Positions 28,556-38,997 of a DNA stretch of 64,000 nucleotides are shown here, piece by piece. Within the stretch, counting starts at the first letter, position 1, and each line of letters begins with the position of its first letter. This DNA comes from Candidatus Saccharibacteria bacterium CG2_30_41_52. Its GTDB lineage: Bacteria; Patescibacteriota; Saccharimonadia; Saccharimonadales; Saccharimonadaceae. Below the pieces are notes generated by a model. It made no database searches. It saw only the letters and a list, made by a program, of their open reading frames with translations, and was not told the DNA's origin. The DNA is taken from NCBI GenBank assembly GCA_001873625.1, contig MNZN01000002.1:1-64000 (forward strand), given 5' to 3'. The position numbers and the translations under genes were made by a program.

Positions 28556-29758
28556 ATGATTGATTCAAAATTTCATAAAAATAATCGTCGCCAAATATCA
28601 AAAACTATTCCAAATTGCCCAATAATTATTACAGCTTACAATAAAATGCAACAAAGTAATGATGTGGCTTTTCGTTTTAAACAAGAATCAAATTTTTGGT
28701 GGCTAACGGGTATTGATGAACCTAATTGGTTTGTGATTATTGATGGTATATCTGATAAAAGCTGGCTAGTTGCGCCAAATATCTCTGGTGCTCACAAAAC
28801 ATTCGATGGTGATTTATCATTTAATGACGCTATGTCAATTAGCGGTGTTGATGGCATTTTAAATAATGACGAGGCGACAGAAAAACTAATTCAATTGGCA
28901 GGGGAACCCGGGTTTGTTTATACGGTAGGTGATTTGACACATGCAGAACAATATAGTTTTGTTATTAACCCTGCATTACAAAAATTACAAAATAGGTTAG
29001 AGGGAATTTTTGGTGAAGTTCGATTTTGTAATTTAGAATTATCTAAACTTCGAGCAATAAAACAACCAGTGGAAATAGAAGCGATAAGGGATGCCGTAAC
29101 GGTTACTATAAACGGATTCAATAAAGTAAAACAAAATCTGTCAACTTTTGATTATGAATATGATGCCGAGGCAGAGTTTACGTATTATTTTAGAAAAAAT
29201 GGTTCAAATGGTCATGCTTTTGATCCGATTATTGCCAATGGTAAAAACGCTTGCACTCTGCATTATATTTCTAATAACTCTTTGCTGGAAAAAGGCAACC
29301 TAGTGCTTTTTGATGTTGGTGCTCAGGTTAGTGGCTATTCAGCTGATATCTCCAGAACGTATGCAATTGGTGAATTGTCCGAGCGTCATATTGCTGTTCA
29401 TGATGCAGTAGAACAGGCTAATCAACAAATAATTGAATTATTACGTCCGGGATTAAAGCTGGAAGATTATAAGAATCAAGTTGATGGTATTATGCAAAAT
29501 GCACTAAGGCAATTAAACTTATTGTCATCGTCGAGTGATTATGCACGTTATTTCCCTCATTCTGTTAGCCATGGGCTGGGTGTAGACACACATGATTCAC
29601 TGGGCCAAGCAACTGAATTTTTGCCAGGCATGGTAGTGACGGTTGAACCGGGGATTTATATACACGAAGAGAATATAGGCGTACGGATTGAAGACGATAT
29701 TTTAATCACTGATGATGGTCATGAAAATTTGACCGCAGCACTTGATACGAGTTTGTAA
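28556..29758 (+). CDS. pepP: Xaa-Pro aminopeptidase (M24B)
   Basis: FRQESNFWWLTGI-like N-domain; LVLFDVGAQVSGYSADISRTY; HSVSHGLGVDTHD; VTVEPGIYI. Confidence 0.92.
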   Translation: MIDSKFHKNNRRQISKTIPNCPIIITAYNKMQQSNDVAFRFKQESNFWWLTGIDEPNWFVIIDGISDKSWLVAPNISGAHKTFDGDLSFNDAMSISGVDGILNNDEATEKLIQLAGEPGFVYTVGDLTHAEQYSFVINPALQKLQNRLEGIFGEVRFCNLELSKLRAIKQPVEIEAIRDAVTVTINGFNKVKQNLSTFDYEYDAEAEFTYYFRKNGSNGHAFDPIIANGKNACTLHYISNNSLLEKGNLVLFDVGAQVSGYSADISRTYAIGELSERHIAVHDAVEQANQQIIELLRPGLKLEDYKNQVDGIMQNALRQLNLLSSSSDYARYFPHSVSHGLGVDTHDSLGQATEFLPGMVVTVEPGIYIHEENIGVRIEDDILITDDGHENLTAALDTSL

Positions 29759-29779
29759 ATCGGCTATACTACCTCTTAC

Positions 29780-29865
29780 GCGCGCGTGCCGTAATGGTAG
29801 CCGGGCCAGCTTGAGGTGCTGGTGTTCGCAAGGACGTGGAAGTTCAAGTCTTCTCGCGCGCACCA
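29780..29865 (+). tRNA. tRNA-Leu(GAG)
   Basis: GCGCGCG/CGCGCGC acceptor, anticodon arm CCAGC-TTGAGGT-GCTGG, encoded CCA. Confidence 0.95.
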
Positions 29866-29867
29866 TG

Positions 29868-29900
29868 TAAAAAGATGATCAGCTGGTCGTCTTTTTCATA
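29868..29900 (+). terminator. Intrinsic terminator after tRNA-Leu(GAG)
   Basis: AAAAAGATGAtcagctggTCGTCTTTTT. Confidence 0.75.
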
Positions 29901-29942
29901 TCTTGCAAAACTATCATCATATCTGTATAATCCCTAGAGTGT

Positions 29943-30019
29943 GGGCGCTTAGCTCAGTTGGCTAGAGCACCTCGTTTACACCGAGGGGGTCGGGGGTTCG
30001 AGCCCCTCAGCGCCCACCA
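29943..30019 (+). tRNA. tRNA-Val(TAC)
   Basis: GGGCGCT..AGCGCCC acceptor, anticodon loop TTTACAC, encoded CCA. Confidence 0.96.
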
Positions 30020-30021
30020 AT

Positions 30022-30052
30022 AAAACATCCGACCTTTTGGTCGGATTTTTTA
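30022..30052 (+). terminator. Intrinsic terminator after tRNA-Val
   Basis: ATCCGACCttttGGTCGGATTTTTT. Confidence 0.9.
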
Positions 30053-30149
30053 TATGTGTTTATCGCGCTAACACTTGAATATCTGCCATTTTTCTGCTAT
30101 AATCTACACAATTAACCAAACAAGGAACCCGAATGTCGGGTATATTTTT

Positions 30150-31973
30150 ATGAAAGACCCAAAAAACATTCGAAACGTTGCTATTATCGCTCACGTCGAC
30201 CACGGCAAGACTACCTTGCTGGATGGTTTATTGAAACAAAGTAATACTTTCCGCTCTAATCAAGCCGAGATGGATCAACACTTGATTATGGATAGTGGTG
30301 ACCAAGAACATGAACGTGGTATTACTATTACCGCTAAACAAACTTCTGTTTATTACGGTGACTACAAAATTAATATCGTTGATACCCCAGGACACGCTGA
30401 TTTTAGCGGCGAAGTCGAACGCACATTGAATATGGCTGACGGAGTTTTGTTGATTGTTGATGCCCAAGAAGGCCCAATGCCACAAACTAAATTCGTTCTA
30501 TCTAAGGCGCTTGAACTTGGTTTGCAAACAGTAGTCGTGATTAACAAAATCGATAAACCTTCACGCCGAATTGCTGAAGTTATTGATGAAGTTTCAGATC
30601 TATTTTTGGAACTTGCAGTTGATGATAGCCAATTATATTATCCTGTTTATTATTCAAATGGCCGTGCCGGTAAAGCTTGGAAAGAATTTCCAGATAACAT
30701 GGACGAACCAGCTGATTTAAGCCCAATCTTTAACTCAATTATTAATGATATTCCAGCACCAGATGTTGATGTTAATGGCCCATTACAATTATTGGTTACA
30801 TCGTTGCAATACGACTCATTCTTGGGCAAATATGCAATTGGTCGTGTCAGTCGTGGTACAGTAAAAAAATCTACCCCAGTCATTTTGATTAACCGCGAAG
30901 GTCAACAAATTCCTGCTAAAATTGACAAAATCTTTGGTTACCGCGGTCTAACTCGTGAAGAAATTGACGGTGCAAGTGCTGGTGATATTATTGCGATTAC
31001 TGGTGTTGGCGATGCTCGTATTGGCGAGACTATTGCTGATAAAGATGCTCCAGAAGCCTTGCCGTTGATTGACATCGAAGCTCCAACAATCAGTATTTAT
31101 CTTGGACCAAACACTAGCCCTATGAAGGGCAAAGAGGGTCAGTTTAATACATCACGTCAAATTGGCGACCGCTTAAAGCGTGAGCTTGAAACAAACGTAA
31201 GTTTGCGTGTCGAAGATGATGGAATTGGGTTTAAAGTTTCTGGTCGTGGTGAATTACACCTTTCAGTTTTGATTGAAACTTTGCGTCGTGAAGGTTTTGA
31301 ATTTGAAGTCGGTCGTCCACAGGTTGTCACAATCATGGAAGATGGCAAAGAAAAAGAACCAATCGAAGAACTATTAATCGAAGTTTCACCAGAATTTTTG
31401 GGCACAGTTAGCCAAGAATTAGGCAATCGCCGTGCAGCTATGGTTAAACAAGAACAAGCCAGTAGCGGTGCAGCCCGTGTAACCTATATTTTGCCAACTC
31501 GTGCGCTTATTGGTCTACGTAACCTACTACTTACTGCCACAAAAGGTACGGTTATTATGAACGCATTGCCACATGGCTATCAGCCACTAGGTGTCAAGAT
31601 TCCTAAAATACGTAACGGCGCACTTGTTACGACCGAAGCCGGTGTTACGACTCCATATGCCTTGGAAATGGCTGAATCACGTGGCGAATTGTATATTGGG
31701 CCTGGAGTGCAAGTTTACCTTGGAATGATTGTTGGTCTATATCAACGACGTGAAGATCTTGAAATCAACGTTTGTAAGGCTAAACACCTAACAAACATGC
31801 GTAGTTCATCAAGCGACGGTACGACTCAGTTGACACCATTTACGCACCTAAGTTTGGAACAATGTATCGATTTTATCGAAGACGATGAATTGTTGGAAGT
31901 AACGCCAAAAAGTCTACGCCTACGTAAGAAAATTCTTGATCCAAACCAACGCAAACGCGCCGCTAAAAACTAA
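30150..31973 (+). CDS. typA: Translational GTPase TypA/BipA
   Basis: NVAIIAHVDHGKTTLLDGLLKQ; ERGITITAKQTS; DTPGHADFSGEVERTL. Confidence 0.97.
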   Translation: MKDPKNIRNVAIIAHVDHGKTTLLDGLLKQSNTFRSNQAEMDQHLIMDSGDQEHERGITITAKQTSVYYGDYKINIVDTPGHADFSGEVERTLNMADGVLLIVDAQEGPMPQTKFVLSKALELGLQTVVVINKIDKPSRRIAEVIDEVSDLFLELAVDDSQLYYPVYYSNGRAGKAWKEFPDNMDEPADLSPIFNSIINDIPAPDVDVNGPLQLLVTSLQYDSFLGKYAIGRVSRGTVKKSTPVILINREGQQIPAKIDKIFGYRGLTREEIDGASAGDIIAITGVGDARIGETIADKDAPEALPLIDIEAPTISIYLGPNTSPMKGKEGQFNTSRQIGDRLKRELETNVSLRVEDDGIGFKVSGRGELHLSVLIETLRREGFEFEVGRPQVVTIMEDGKEKEPIEELLIEVSPEFLGTVSQELGNRRAAMVKQEQASSGAARVTYILPTRALIGLRNLLLTATKGTVIMNALPHGYQPLGVKIPKIRNGALVTTEAGVTTPYALEMAESRGELYIGPGVQVYLGMIVGLYQRREDLEINVCKAKHLTNMRSSSSDGTTQLTPFTHLSLEQCIDFIEDDELLEVTPKSLRLRKKILDPNQRKRAAKN

Positions 31974-31976
31974 TTT

Positions 31977-32960
31977 CTAAATAGTTTTTGTGTTTTGTAG
32001 CATCCAGCGACTTAGTAAGAAGCAAATATTTGTTTCGGCGCCGCTGTGACGATTTATACCTTTGTTCTTGGCGTCTTTGGGATTGATAGGATCGATTCCA
32101 TCAAATGCTTTTAATGTCTTTGTATCGTACATGATGCTATTTGCTACGTTTTGACCTTCAAACCATTGCATCCATTTTTTTGCATTATTTAAGTCGATTG
32201 ATTTACCGCTAATTTGGTATAAAGCTAGCCATGCCCATATCATGTAGGCTGTATCAATTGGTTGCTGAGAGTAAATCGCAGGTGTTAAATCGCTTTTTTT
32301 GAACCAGCCATCATTACCAATTGGTCCGCGTATTCGATTGTGCGTACAAGCTTTTTCTAGGAATTTTAATATATTTTTGCCAAGTTCTTCGGCTTTTTTG
32401 TCATTAAATATAAGTGCATAGCGCAATATGGCATACGGAATTATTCCGTTGCCGTATGTTAGAGTGTCTTCTGGCCAGAACCACGATTTATCTAGTCCAT
32501 TAAATCGCTTGGATATTTTATTGTAGAGCACTTTTGCTAGATACTTGTCGATATATATAGAACCAAGCAGGGCATAGACAGGGCCTCTTAATGATTTCAT
32601 CTTAATTAGGCCCGGCTTCATAGACGCAATGATTTTATTTGCGTCTGTTGATTTGTGGGAGACGCTTATTGAATATCCCAAAGACCAAACTATTTGTCCT
32701 ACTGCATCTTCGGATGCAGGAAAAGTAATGAATTCATGTTTGTCTGTAGAGAAACCATAAAAACTTTTGTTGTGTCGTGAGCTAACTATGTAGTCAAATA
32801 AGACATTGGCTTTTTCTGTTTTATTTAATGCCAAACATAATAATAAGCCACGAGTTGCATCGTCCAAGGCATAGCCTTCAGCAAGGATTGGCTTGATACC
32901 GTCGGTATGTTGCCAAATCCCAAAATCATCGAATAAACTATCAAAATAAGGTGTTTTCAT
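31977..32960 (-). CDS. Putative (alpha/alpha)6-barrel glycosidase-like protein
   Basis: GIWQHTDGIKPILAEGYALDDATRGLLLCLAL; neighbours glycosyltransferases and a DUF1861-like protein. Confidence 0.55.
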   Translation of the reverse strand: MKTPYFDSLFDDFGIWQHTDGIKPILAEGYALDDATRGLLLCLALNKTEKANVLFDYIVSSRHNKSFYGFSTDKHEFITFPASEDAVGQIVWSLGYSISVSHKSTDANKIIASMKPGLIKMKSLRGPVYALLGSIYIDKYLAKVLYNKISKRFNGLDKSWFWPEDTLTYGNGIIPYAILRYALIFNDKKAEELGKNILKFLEKACTHNRIRGPIGNDGWFKKSDLTPAIYSQQPIDTAYMIWAWLALYQISGKSIDLNNAKKWMQWFEGQNVANSIMYDTKTLKAFDGIDPINPKDAKNKGINRHSGAETNICFLLSRWMLQNTKTI

Positions 32961-33122
32961 TTGTTGTAACTGGCCATGGCCCGATACAGCGTAGATTATA
33001 TCATTAGTCCATAGCTGTTGTACACGGGTGTAAACTGTATTGCTCAGTTGCTTGTTTATGGTTAATTTGGTAAAATGAGGACAGATTATCAGATGGACGT
33101 GTTCTGTTGAGTTACCTTTTTT

Positions 33123-34382
33123 ATGGACAATATTAAAAAAACCATTCCGACCGGGAACAAGAAATGCATAAATGCAGTCTATATTTCGTCATATTTGCCA
33201 CGCAAATGCGGTATTGCTACTTTTACCGACGATCTTGTCTCTGCTATTGATAAATTATGCGCCACAAATCCTGCTGAAATTATTGCGATGACAGATCCCG
33301 GACAGACCTATGAATATCCCAAAAAAGTTAAATTTCAAATCAATCAATATAGAAAAGATGATTACATTGCGGCAGCAGAATACATAAATAAATCAAAAAT
33401 TGATGTTGTTAGTTTGCAGCATGAATTTGGTTTATATACTGGCCCCGAAAGTAGCTACACTTGTTGCTTATCGGCTGGAGCAAAACAAGAGGAAAATTAT
33501 AATGGCAATATTGAAAATGGATATTATTTGTTGTCAATGTTAGATATTATAACGAAACCGATTATAACAACTTTTCATACAATCCTTTCAGAACCAAATG
33601 ATCAGCAAATGTATATAGCGCGCCGCATAATTGAGCAATCAGCTGTAGTTATTGCAATGACAGAGGTTTCTCGTCAATCACTAATTGATTTATATGATTG
33701 TCCTGCAGAAAAAGTAGTTGTTATTAGCCATGGTGTGCCTGATTTTGATTACAATCATGTAGAAAAATGGCAGAAAAAATTGGGAATCAATAACGCATCA
33801 CCAATGATATTGACGGCTGGTTTATTGGGACCAGGCAAAGAGTTGGAATACGTTATTGATGCTATGCCATCGATATTAAAAAAAGCACCGAACGCAAAAT
33901 TGTTTATTGTTGGTCAAACCCATCCGGTAATCATCAAAAACGACGGAGAGGTATATCGAGAAAAATTAACCAATCTAGTAAAGTTGAATGATGTGGTTGA
34001 TAGTGTTGAATTTGTTAACCATTACTTAACTGATGCAGATTTACGCGATTATTTTCAAGCAGCTGACTTTTTTGTTACGGCTTATTCAAATATGCAGCAA
34101 TCTGCGTCTGGAACTTTGGCGTGGGCATTGGGATCTGGTAAAATTTGTATTTCAACTCCGTACCAATATGCTCGAGAACTGTTATCAGATGGTGCAGGTG
34201 TACTTGTTGAACAAAAAAACACTTCCGCTATAGCTAAGAGCATAACCGACATATATAATGATCCTGTAAGAGCTGATCAGATTCGCGAAAAAGCGTACGA
34301 CAAAGGTCATCGCCATATATGGGCAAACGTCGCGACAGAATATGTGAATTTATTCAACAATGTTTTAAAGAAAGGTAAATAG
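33123..34382 (+). CDS. Glycosyltransferase family 4-like
   Basis: SSYLPRKCGIATFTDDL; HEFGLYTG; GLLGPGKELEYVIDAMPSI; ASGTLAWALGSGK. Confidence 0.85.
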   Translation: MDNIKKTIPTGNKKCINAVYISSYLPRKCGIATFTDDLVSAIDKLCATNPAEIIAMTDPGQTYEYPKKVKFQINQYRKDDYIAAAEYINKSKIDVVSLQHEFGLYTGPESSYTCCLSAGAKQEENYNGNIENGYYLLSMLDIITKPIITTFHTILSEPNDQQMYIARRIIEQSAVVIAMTEVSRQSLIDLYDCPAEKVVVISHGVPDFDYNHVEKWQKKLGINNASPMILTAGLLGPGKELEYVIDAMPSILKKAPNAKLFIVGQTHPVIIKNDGEVYREKLTNLVKLNDVVDSVEFVNHYLTDADLRDYFQAADFFVTAYSNMQQSASGTLAWALGSGKICISTPYQYARELLSDGAGVLVEQKNTSAIAKSITDIYNDPVRADQIREKAYDKGHRHIWANVATEYVNLFNNVLKKGK

Positions 34383-34390
34383 TAATACAA

Positions 34391-35545
34391 ATGTTTGAGG
34401 GTAGCGAAAATAGAACGAACAATCCAAACATTTTATTATTAGTGGCCGGTGGCTGGATAAGCTTTATGAATCAGGGTCGCGGACTTCAATCTGCTTTGGC
34501 GAAAATTGGCATAGATGCAGAATTAATACTCGCTGGGTCAAAACCATCCGATTTAACACATACTCCAGATTTAACAAAATACCGTGATTATATCGTCGTT
34601 GTTGTTGGATCGTGGCAGGATTACGGCCGGCTGATTGCTCCAGCTCAGGCTGCTGGATGCAAGGTTTTACCGTGGCTAGTGTCTGATGATAAAGTTGATG
34701 CTGAAATTGTTAATAAGTTAAACACCGAATTTCCTTGGTTTTTAACAACTAGTGAATACTGTCGAAACATTTTTATACGTTATGGTGTGCAACCTGAAAA
34801 AGTACACGTATTATACGAAGCTATTGATGAGGATATTTGGAAACCAACAACTCCAGAACAAGCGAATGAATTTTTGGACTATTTGTCGATTGATGAGGGT
34901 AACCAAATTGCAATGCCTGTATCTTTTAATATACGTAAGGCCAAAGCTGAACATACGCCAATCCTTTTGACTATTGGTGGTGATGCAACCAGTAAAGGCG
35001 CGATGGAAATTATATCTGCTTTGCACAAACTAGACCACAATACACCTTGGATTTGGATTATCAAGACTCTACCGTATGAATATAGCTTTGGTTGTAGCAT
35101 CGAACAATATTCAGCATTAGCCGAATTGGCACCAAGGGTTAAATTTATTATTGGTGAGTTTTCTGCTAAATTCCTTGTGCAGTTGATGAACACTTGCGAT
35201 ATCTACATTGCAACATCAAGGGGCGAGGGTTTTGGTCTGCCACTTGCCGAAGCTCAGATGTGTGGAAAAATGGTTATTACACATGATTCAACCTCAACTA
35301 GAGAAATAATTATTAAAGACAAAACTGGATTGTTATCAGATAGTCAAGAATCAATGTCGGATGATGGAAGAGACATAATCAGGGCTGATATTGATAGCCT
35401 TGCAAGTCAATTGCAATCTGCGTTGACTAATCCTGAATTACGCAAAACTTTATCCGATCAATCCAGAGATATTGCTGTCGGGCGATTTGGTAAGCAGGTT
35501 ATTGCAGAAAAGCTGATTGAATATATCAAGGAATATACTAAGTGA
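34391..35545 (+). CDS. Glycosyltransferase family 4-like
   Basis: GDATSKGAMEIISAL; IATSRGEGFGLPLAEAQMCGKMVI. Confidence 0.88.
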   Translation: MFEGSENRTNNPNILLLVAGGWISFMNQGRGLQSALAKIGIDAELILAGSKPSDLTHTPDLTKYRDYIVVVVGSWQDYGRLIAPAQAAGCKVLPWLVSDDKVDAEIVNKLNTEFPWFLTTSEYCRNIFIRYGVQPEKVHVLYEAIDEDIWKPTTPEQANEFLDYLSIDEGNQIAMPVSFNIRKAKAEHTPILLTIGGDATSKGAMEIISALHKLDHNTPWIWIIKTLPYEYSFGCSIEQYSALAELAPRVKFIIGEFSAKFLVQLMNTCDIYIATSRGEGFGLPLAEAQMCGKMVITHDSTSTREIIIKDKTGLLSDSQESMSDDGRDIIRADIDSLASQLQSALTNPELRKTLSDQSRDIAVGRFGKQVIAEKLIEYIKEYTK

Positions 35546-36540
35546 ATGCATACCAGGATTTAAATGATGGGTTGTGGGGTGATAAATACAACCAGGTTGT
35601 TTCGACTTCTAAAAAAGGCACAATCGTAAACGTTGATGGTATTGGTGATAAGGATTCATATAACCCTATGCTTTGTGAATACAATGGATCGAAGGTTTTA
35701 GCTTTTCGTTGCGAATCAAGGAATAGTCAAATTGACGATACAATCAATTATCATCCTGTAATTATGTTTGCAAAACAAGATGGTCATATTTGGAAAGTAG
35801 ACAAAAATATAGTTCCATTTGAAATGTTGGAAGACCCAATGTTTATGAAGGCAAAGATACATGGTCATAGTAGTGTTGTTTTTGGTGGTGTTCGTGCCAG
35901 ATTGGTTGAAGTTGGTAATTTTGTGGCAGATACTGAACTATACGAAGGCGATACGCTGGAAACTGTTGAAAGAACGCCTTTTGCAGTTATAAAAGGTATG
36001 AAAGATGAAAGGCTATGTCAATTACCTGATGGACGTTTTTTATTATGCAGACGGCCTTTAGACAATCACGGCTTGGGCCGTGCGGTCTTGCATATAGTAG
36101 ACCATTTGGATGACTTAACTGATATTAATGTTGATATTGATATACCTCCAGCTGTCGCTGTTTTACAGGGGCCAAATGATAATGATTGGGTTGGTATAAA
36201 TAGCATATATATTATTAGCGATAAACACGGGACGATATGGGTTGGCTTACTTGGTCACATAGGGGCTTTGGATGACAGTGGCGGGAAACACTATGCAGCA
36301 ACTACCTATAAAGTAAAATTGAATGATTTAGTAGGTGGTAAAACGCACATTATGGACCCAACGATTATAGCCATGCGTTCGTGTTTTGAAGATGGGCCAC
36401 AAAAGGACGATAAACTTAGCGATGTTGTTTTTCCAGGTAGTTTAGAAAAAATCGAAGGTAATCGTTACCGACTATGGGCAGGATTGTCAGATGCTCGAAT
36501 TGGCATTATTGAACTTGATGATCCGTTTAGGCTAGATTAG
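35542..36540 (+). CDS. DUF1861-like beta-propeller protein (glycoside-processing locus)
   Basis: GVRARLVEV..ADTELYEGDTLETVERTPFAVIKGMKDERLCQLPDGRFLLCRRP; genomic context. Confidence 0.65.
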   Translation: MNAYQDLNDGLWGDKYNQVVSTSKKGTIVNVDGIGDKDSYNPMLCEYNGSKVLAFRCESRNSQIDDTINYHPVIMFAKQDGHIWKVDKNIVPFEMLEDPMFMKAKIHGHSSVVFGGVRARLVEVGNFVADTELYEGDTLETVERTPFAVIKGMKDERLCQLPDGRFLLCRRPLDNHGLGRAVLHIVDHLDDLTDINVDIDIPPAVAVLQGPNDNDWVGINSIYIISDKHGTIWVGLLGHIGALDDSGGKHYAATTYKVKLNDLVGGKTHIMDPTIIAMRSCFEDGPQKDDKLSDVVFPGSLEKIEGNRYRLWAGLSDARIGIIELDDPFRLD

Positions 36541-37709
36541 AAAATAAACCTATCTCTTAATTCATTTGGCAAAAAGCCTTTTTCGTGTTTGAATCCGGCT
36601 TCCATTTTGTAGTCTTTGCCGTAACCAATCTCTTCCAGTAATTTGGTCGGAGTATTGCGTAAATGCAAAGGAACAGGGGAATTTGGGTATTTTTGAGCGA
36701 GTTCCATCGCGCGTTTTATTGCATCTGTCGTCTGACGCGATTTTTTGCTGCTTGTCAGGGCCGTAACAACATGGCCCAGTATAATTGTCGATTCGGGCAT
36801 GCCGACGCGCTCAACGGCTTGGAACGCGTTCAGGGCTAGTCCTAGTGCGCCATTGCCAGCCAGTCCAATATCTTCACTGGCAAAAATAACCATTCGGCGG
36901 GCTATAAATTTAGGATCCTCACCAGCGTCAAGCATTCGTGCTAAATAATATAGCGCGGCACTGACATCGCCGCCACGCATACTTTTAATAAATGCGCTGA
37001 TGACGTTATAGTGCATTTCGCCTTTTTTGTCATATCCTGGGACTCGTTTTTGGGCGGCAACTTTGACAATCTCTGGCGTGACTTTGGCATTCATGCCAAG
37101 TGATAACTCTAGGTTTCCCAGCGCAACTCGGGCATCGCCACCAGATAACTCAGCCAGATAATCAAGAGCTTTTGGTGTGACATTTTTAGTCTTTTTCTCT
37201 AGTTTTAAAGCGTGTTTTAAAATTGTGATAATTTCATCTTTACTAAGTGGTTGCAATACTAATACTCGGCTGCGAGATAAAAGGGGATTAATTATTTCAA
37301 AACTTGGGTTTTCAGTCGTTGCGCCGATTAATGTAATTAGTCCTGATTCGACATGCGGCAAAAAGGCATCTTGTTGAGCTTTGTTAAATCGATGGATTTC
37401 GTCAACAAACAAAACCGTTCTAATCTGTAAATTCCAGTTTTGACGAGCGTGTTCAATAATAATCGTGACGTCTTTTTTGCCACTGGTTACGGCTGATATT
37501 TCGATAAATTCAGCTTTGACTTCGTTAGCGATGATTCGGGCCAAGGTTGTCTTGCCGCTACCTGGCGGTCCCCATAAGATTAAACTGACTGGTTCTTGGT
37601 TTTTGACGATTTGGCGCAGAATTTCCCCATCGCCCAACAAATGGGTTTGACCAATAACCTCATCTAATGTGGTTGGTCTCATCCTCTCCGCCAGTGGTAC
37701 GCGTTGCAT
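36537..37709 (-). CDS. rarA: Replication-associated recombination protein A (RarA/MgsA AAA ATPase)
   Basis: PLAERMRPTTLDEVIGQTHLLG; LWGPPGSGKTTLARIIA; FVDEIHRFNKAQQDAFLPHVE; ATTENPSFEI. Confidence 0.95.
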   Translation of the reverse strand: MQRVPLAERMRPTTLDEVIGQTHLLGDGEILRQIVKNQEPVSLILWGPPGSGKTTLARIIANEVKAEFIEISAVTSGKKDVTIIIEHARQNWNLQIRTVLFVDEIHRFNKAQQDAFLPHVESGLITLIGATTENPSFEIINPLLSRSRVLVLQPLSKDEIITILKHALKLEKKTKNVTPKALDYLAELSGGDARVALGNLELSLGMNAKVTPEIVKVAAQKRVPGYDKKGEMHYNVISAFIKSMRGGDVSAALYYLARMLDAGEDPKFIARRMVIFASEDIGLAGNGALGLALNAFQAVERVGMPESTIILGHVVTALTSSKKSRQTTDAIKRAMELAQKYPNSPVPLHLRNTPTKLLEEIGYGKDYKMEAGFKHEKGFLPNELRDRFIF

Positions 37710-37738
37710 ATACTTATTATACCTCGTATAATGAACGC

Positions 37739-38767
37739 ATGGCACAACGAACCACGGTAATGTTACTGTTCGGTGGCGAATCTTCTGAGCATACTGTTTC
37801 GATTTCTTCGGCGCGTAACGTCTTTGCGGCCCTTGATGATACAAAATTTGATATATATTTAGGATTTATTGATGAATCTGGTAGGTGGTGGTTATTAGAA
37901 TCATTCGATCAAATTTCTGACACCCAAGACCAAGTACAACTAGTACCGGTCCTTGGTGCTAAAAGTTTTACGACAATTCCAAATGGTCGGTTTATAACGC
38001 CAAGCGTAATCTTACCGATATTACACGGTGAAAATGGTGAAGACGGCACAGTCCAAGGGCTGGCGAAATTAATGCATATTCCAATCGTTGGTTGCGGTGT
38101 AGCGGCATCGGCTGTTTGTATAGATAAGGTATTAACTAAACAATTGCTAGAACAAAGTGGTATCAAAACTGTACCATATGCGGTTCATGAAACCGGTGAA
38201 CCTATGCCAAGTTTTGGAAAACTATCTGCTACGTTGGGAAAAACATTATTCATAAAACCTGCCAGATGCGGCAGTTCAGTCGGAGTTAGTAAAGCGACTA
38301 ATGATGAAGAATTGGCGACCGCACTTAGTGAGGCGCATAAATTTGATTCAAAAGTTTTAATCGAAAAAGCCATTTCAGCTCGAGAATTAGAAGTTGGAAT
38401 GTTAGGTAGTGGTAGTAGTGTAAAAACAAGCGGCGTTGGCGAAATACGACCGGATAGCGAATTTTATAGCTTTGAATCTAAGTACAGCGCATCTAGCCAG
38501 TCCAAAGTGATTATTCCAGCCGATATTCCGACTGAGCTGTCCGAAACTATACAATCCATCGCAAAATCGGCCTATATGATTGTTGGCGGCGAAGGTTTAT
38601 CGCGTATTGATTTCTTTTTGTCGGATGACGGTACTTTATATCTAAATGAAATAAACACACTGCCTGGATTCACGAATATTAGCATGTATCCAAAATTATG
38701 GCGCCAACAGGGAATGTCATATAGTGGTTTAATCGAGTTTTTGATTAGTAATGCGCTTGAAAAGTAG
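37739..38767 (+). CDS. ddl: D-alanine--D-alanine ligase
   Basis: LLFGGESSEHTVSISSARNV; HGENGEDGTVQGLA; GCGVAASAVCIDKVLTKQLL; LYLNEINTLPGFT. Confidence 0.96.
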   Translation: MAQRTTVMLLFGGESSEHTVSISSARNVFAALDDTKFDIYLGFIDESGRWWLLESFDQISDTQDQVQLVPVLGAKSFTTIPNGRFITPSVILPILHGENGEDGTVQGLAKLMHIPIVGCGVAASAVCIDKVLTKQLLEQSGIKTVPYAVHETGEPMPSFGKLSATLGKTLFIKPARCGSSVGVSKATNDEELATALSEAHKFDSKVLIEKAISARELEVGMLGSGSSVKTSGVGEIRPDSEFYSFESKYSASSQSKVIIPADIPTELSETIQSIAKSAYMIVGGEGLSRIDFFLSDDGTLYLNEINTLPGFTNISMYPKLWRQQGMSYSGLIEFLISNALEK

Positions 38768-38795
38768 CTAGTTATCACTTACAATAGTTGAGTAT

Positions 38796-38870
38796 GGCTC
38801 TTTAGCTCAGTGGTAGAGCAGAGGCCTGAAGAGCCTTGTGTCCCCAGTTCAACCCTGGGAGGAGCCACCA
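38796..38870 (+). tRNA. tRNA-Phe(GAA)
   Basis: Cloverleaf, anticodon loop CTGAAGA, encoded CCA. Confidence 0.95.
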
Positions 38871-38882
38871 TACATAATTCAT

Positions 38883-38958
38883 GCGGGTGTAGCTCAGTTG
38901 TTAGAGCGCTTCCTTGCCAAGGAAGAGGTCGAGAGTTAGAGTCTCTTCACCCGCACCA
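38883..38958 (+). tRNA. tRNA-Gly(GCC)
   Basis: GCGGGTG/CACCCGC acceptor, anticodon GCC, encoded CCA. Confidence 0.95.
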
Positions 38959-38997
38959 AATAAAAAATCCAGCCTCGCCGCTGGATTTTTTATTTGG
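38959..38997. terminator. Bidirectional terminator palindrome after tRNA-Gly
   Basis: CCAAATAAAAAATCCAGCctcgccGCTGGATTTTTTATTTGG. Confidence 0.9.
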
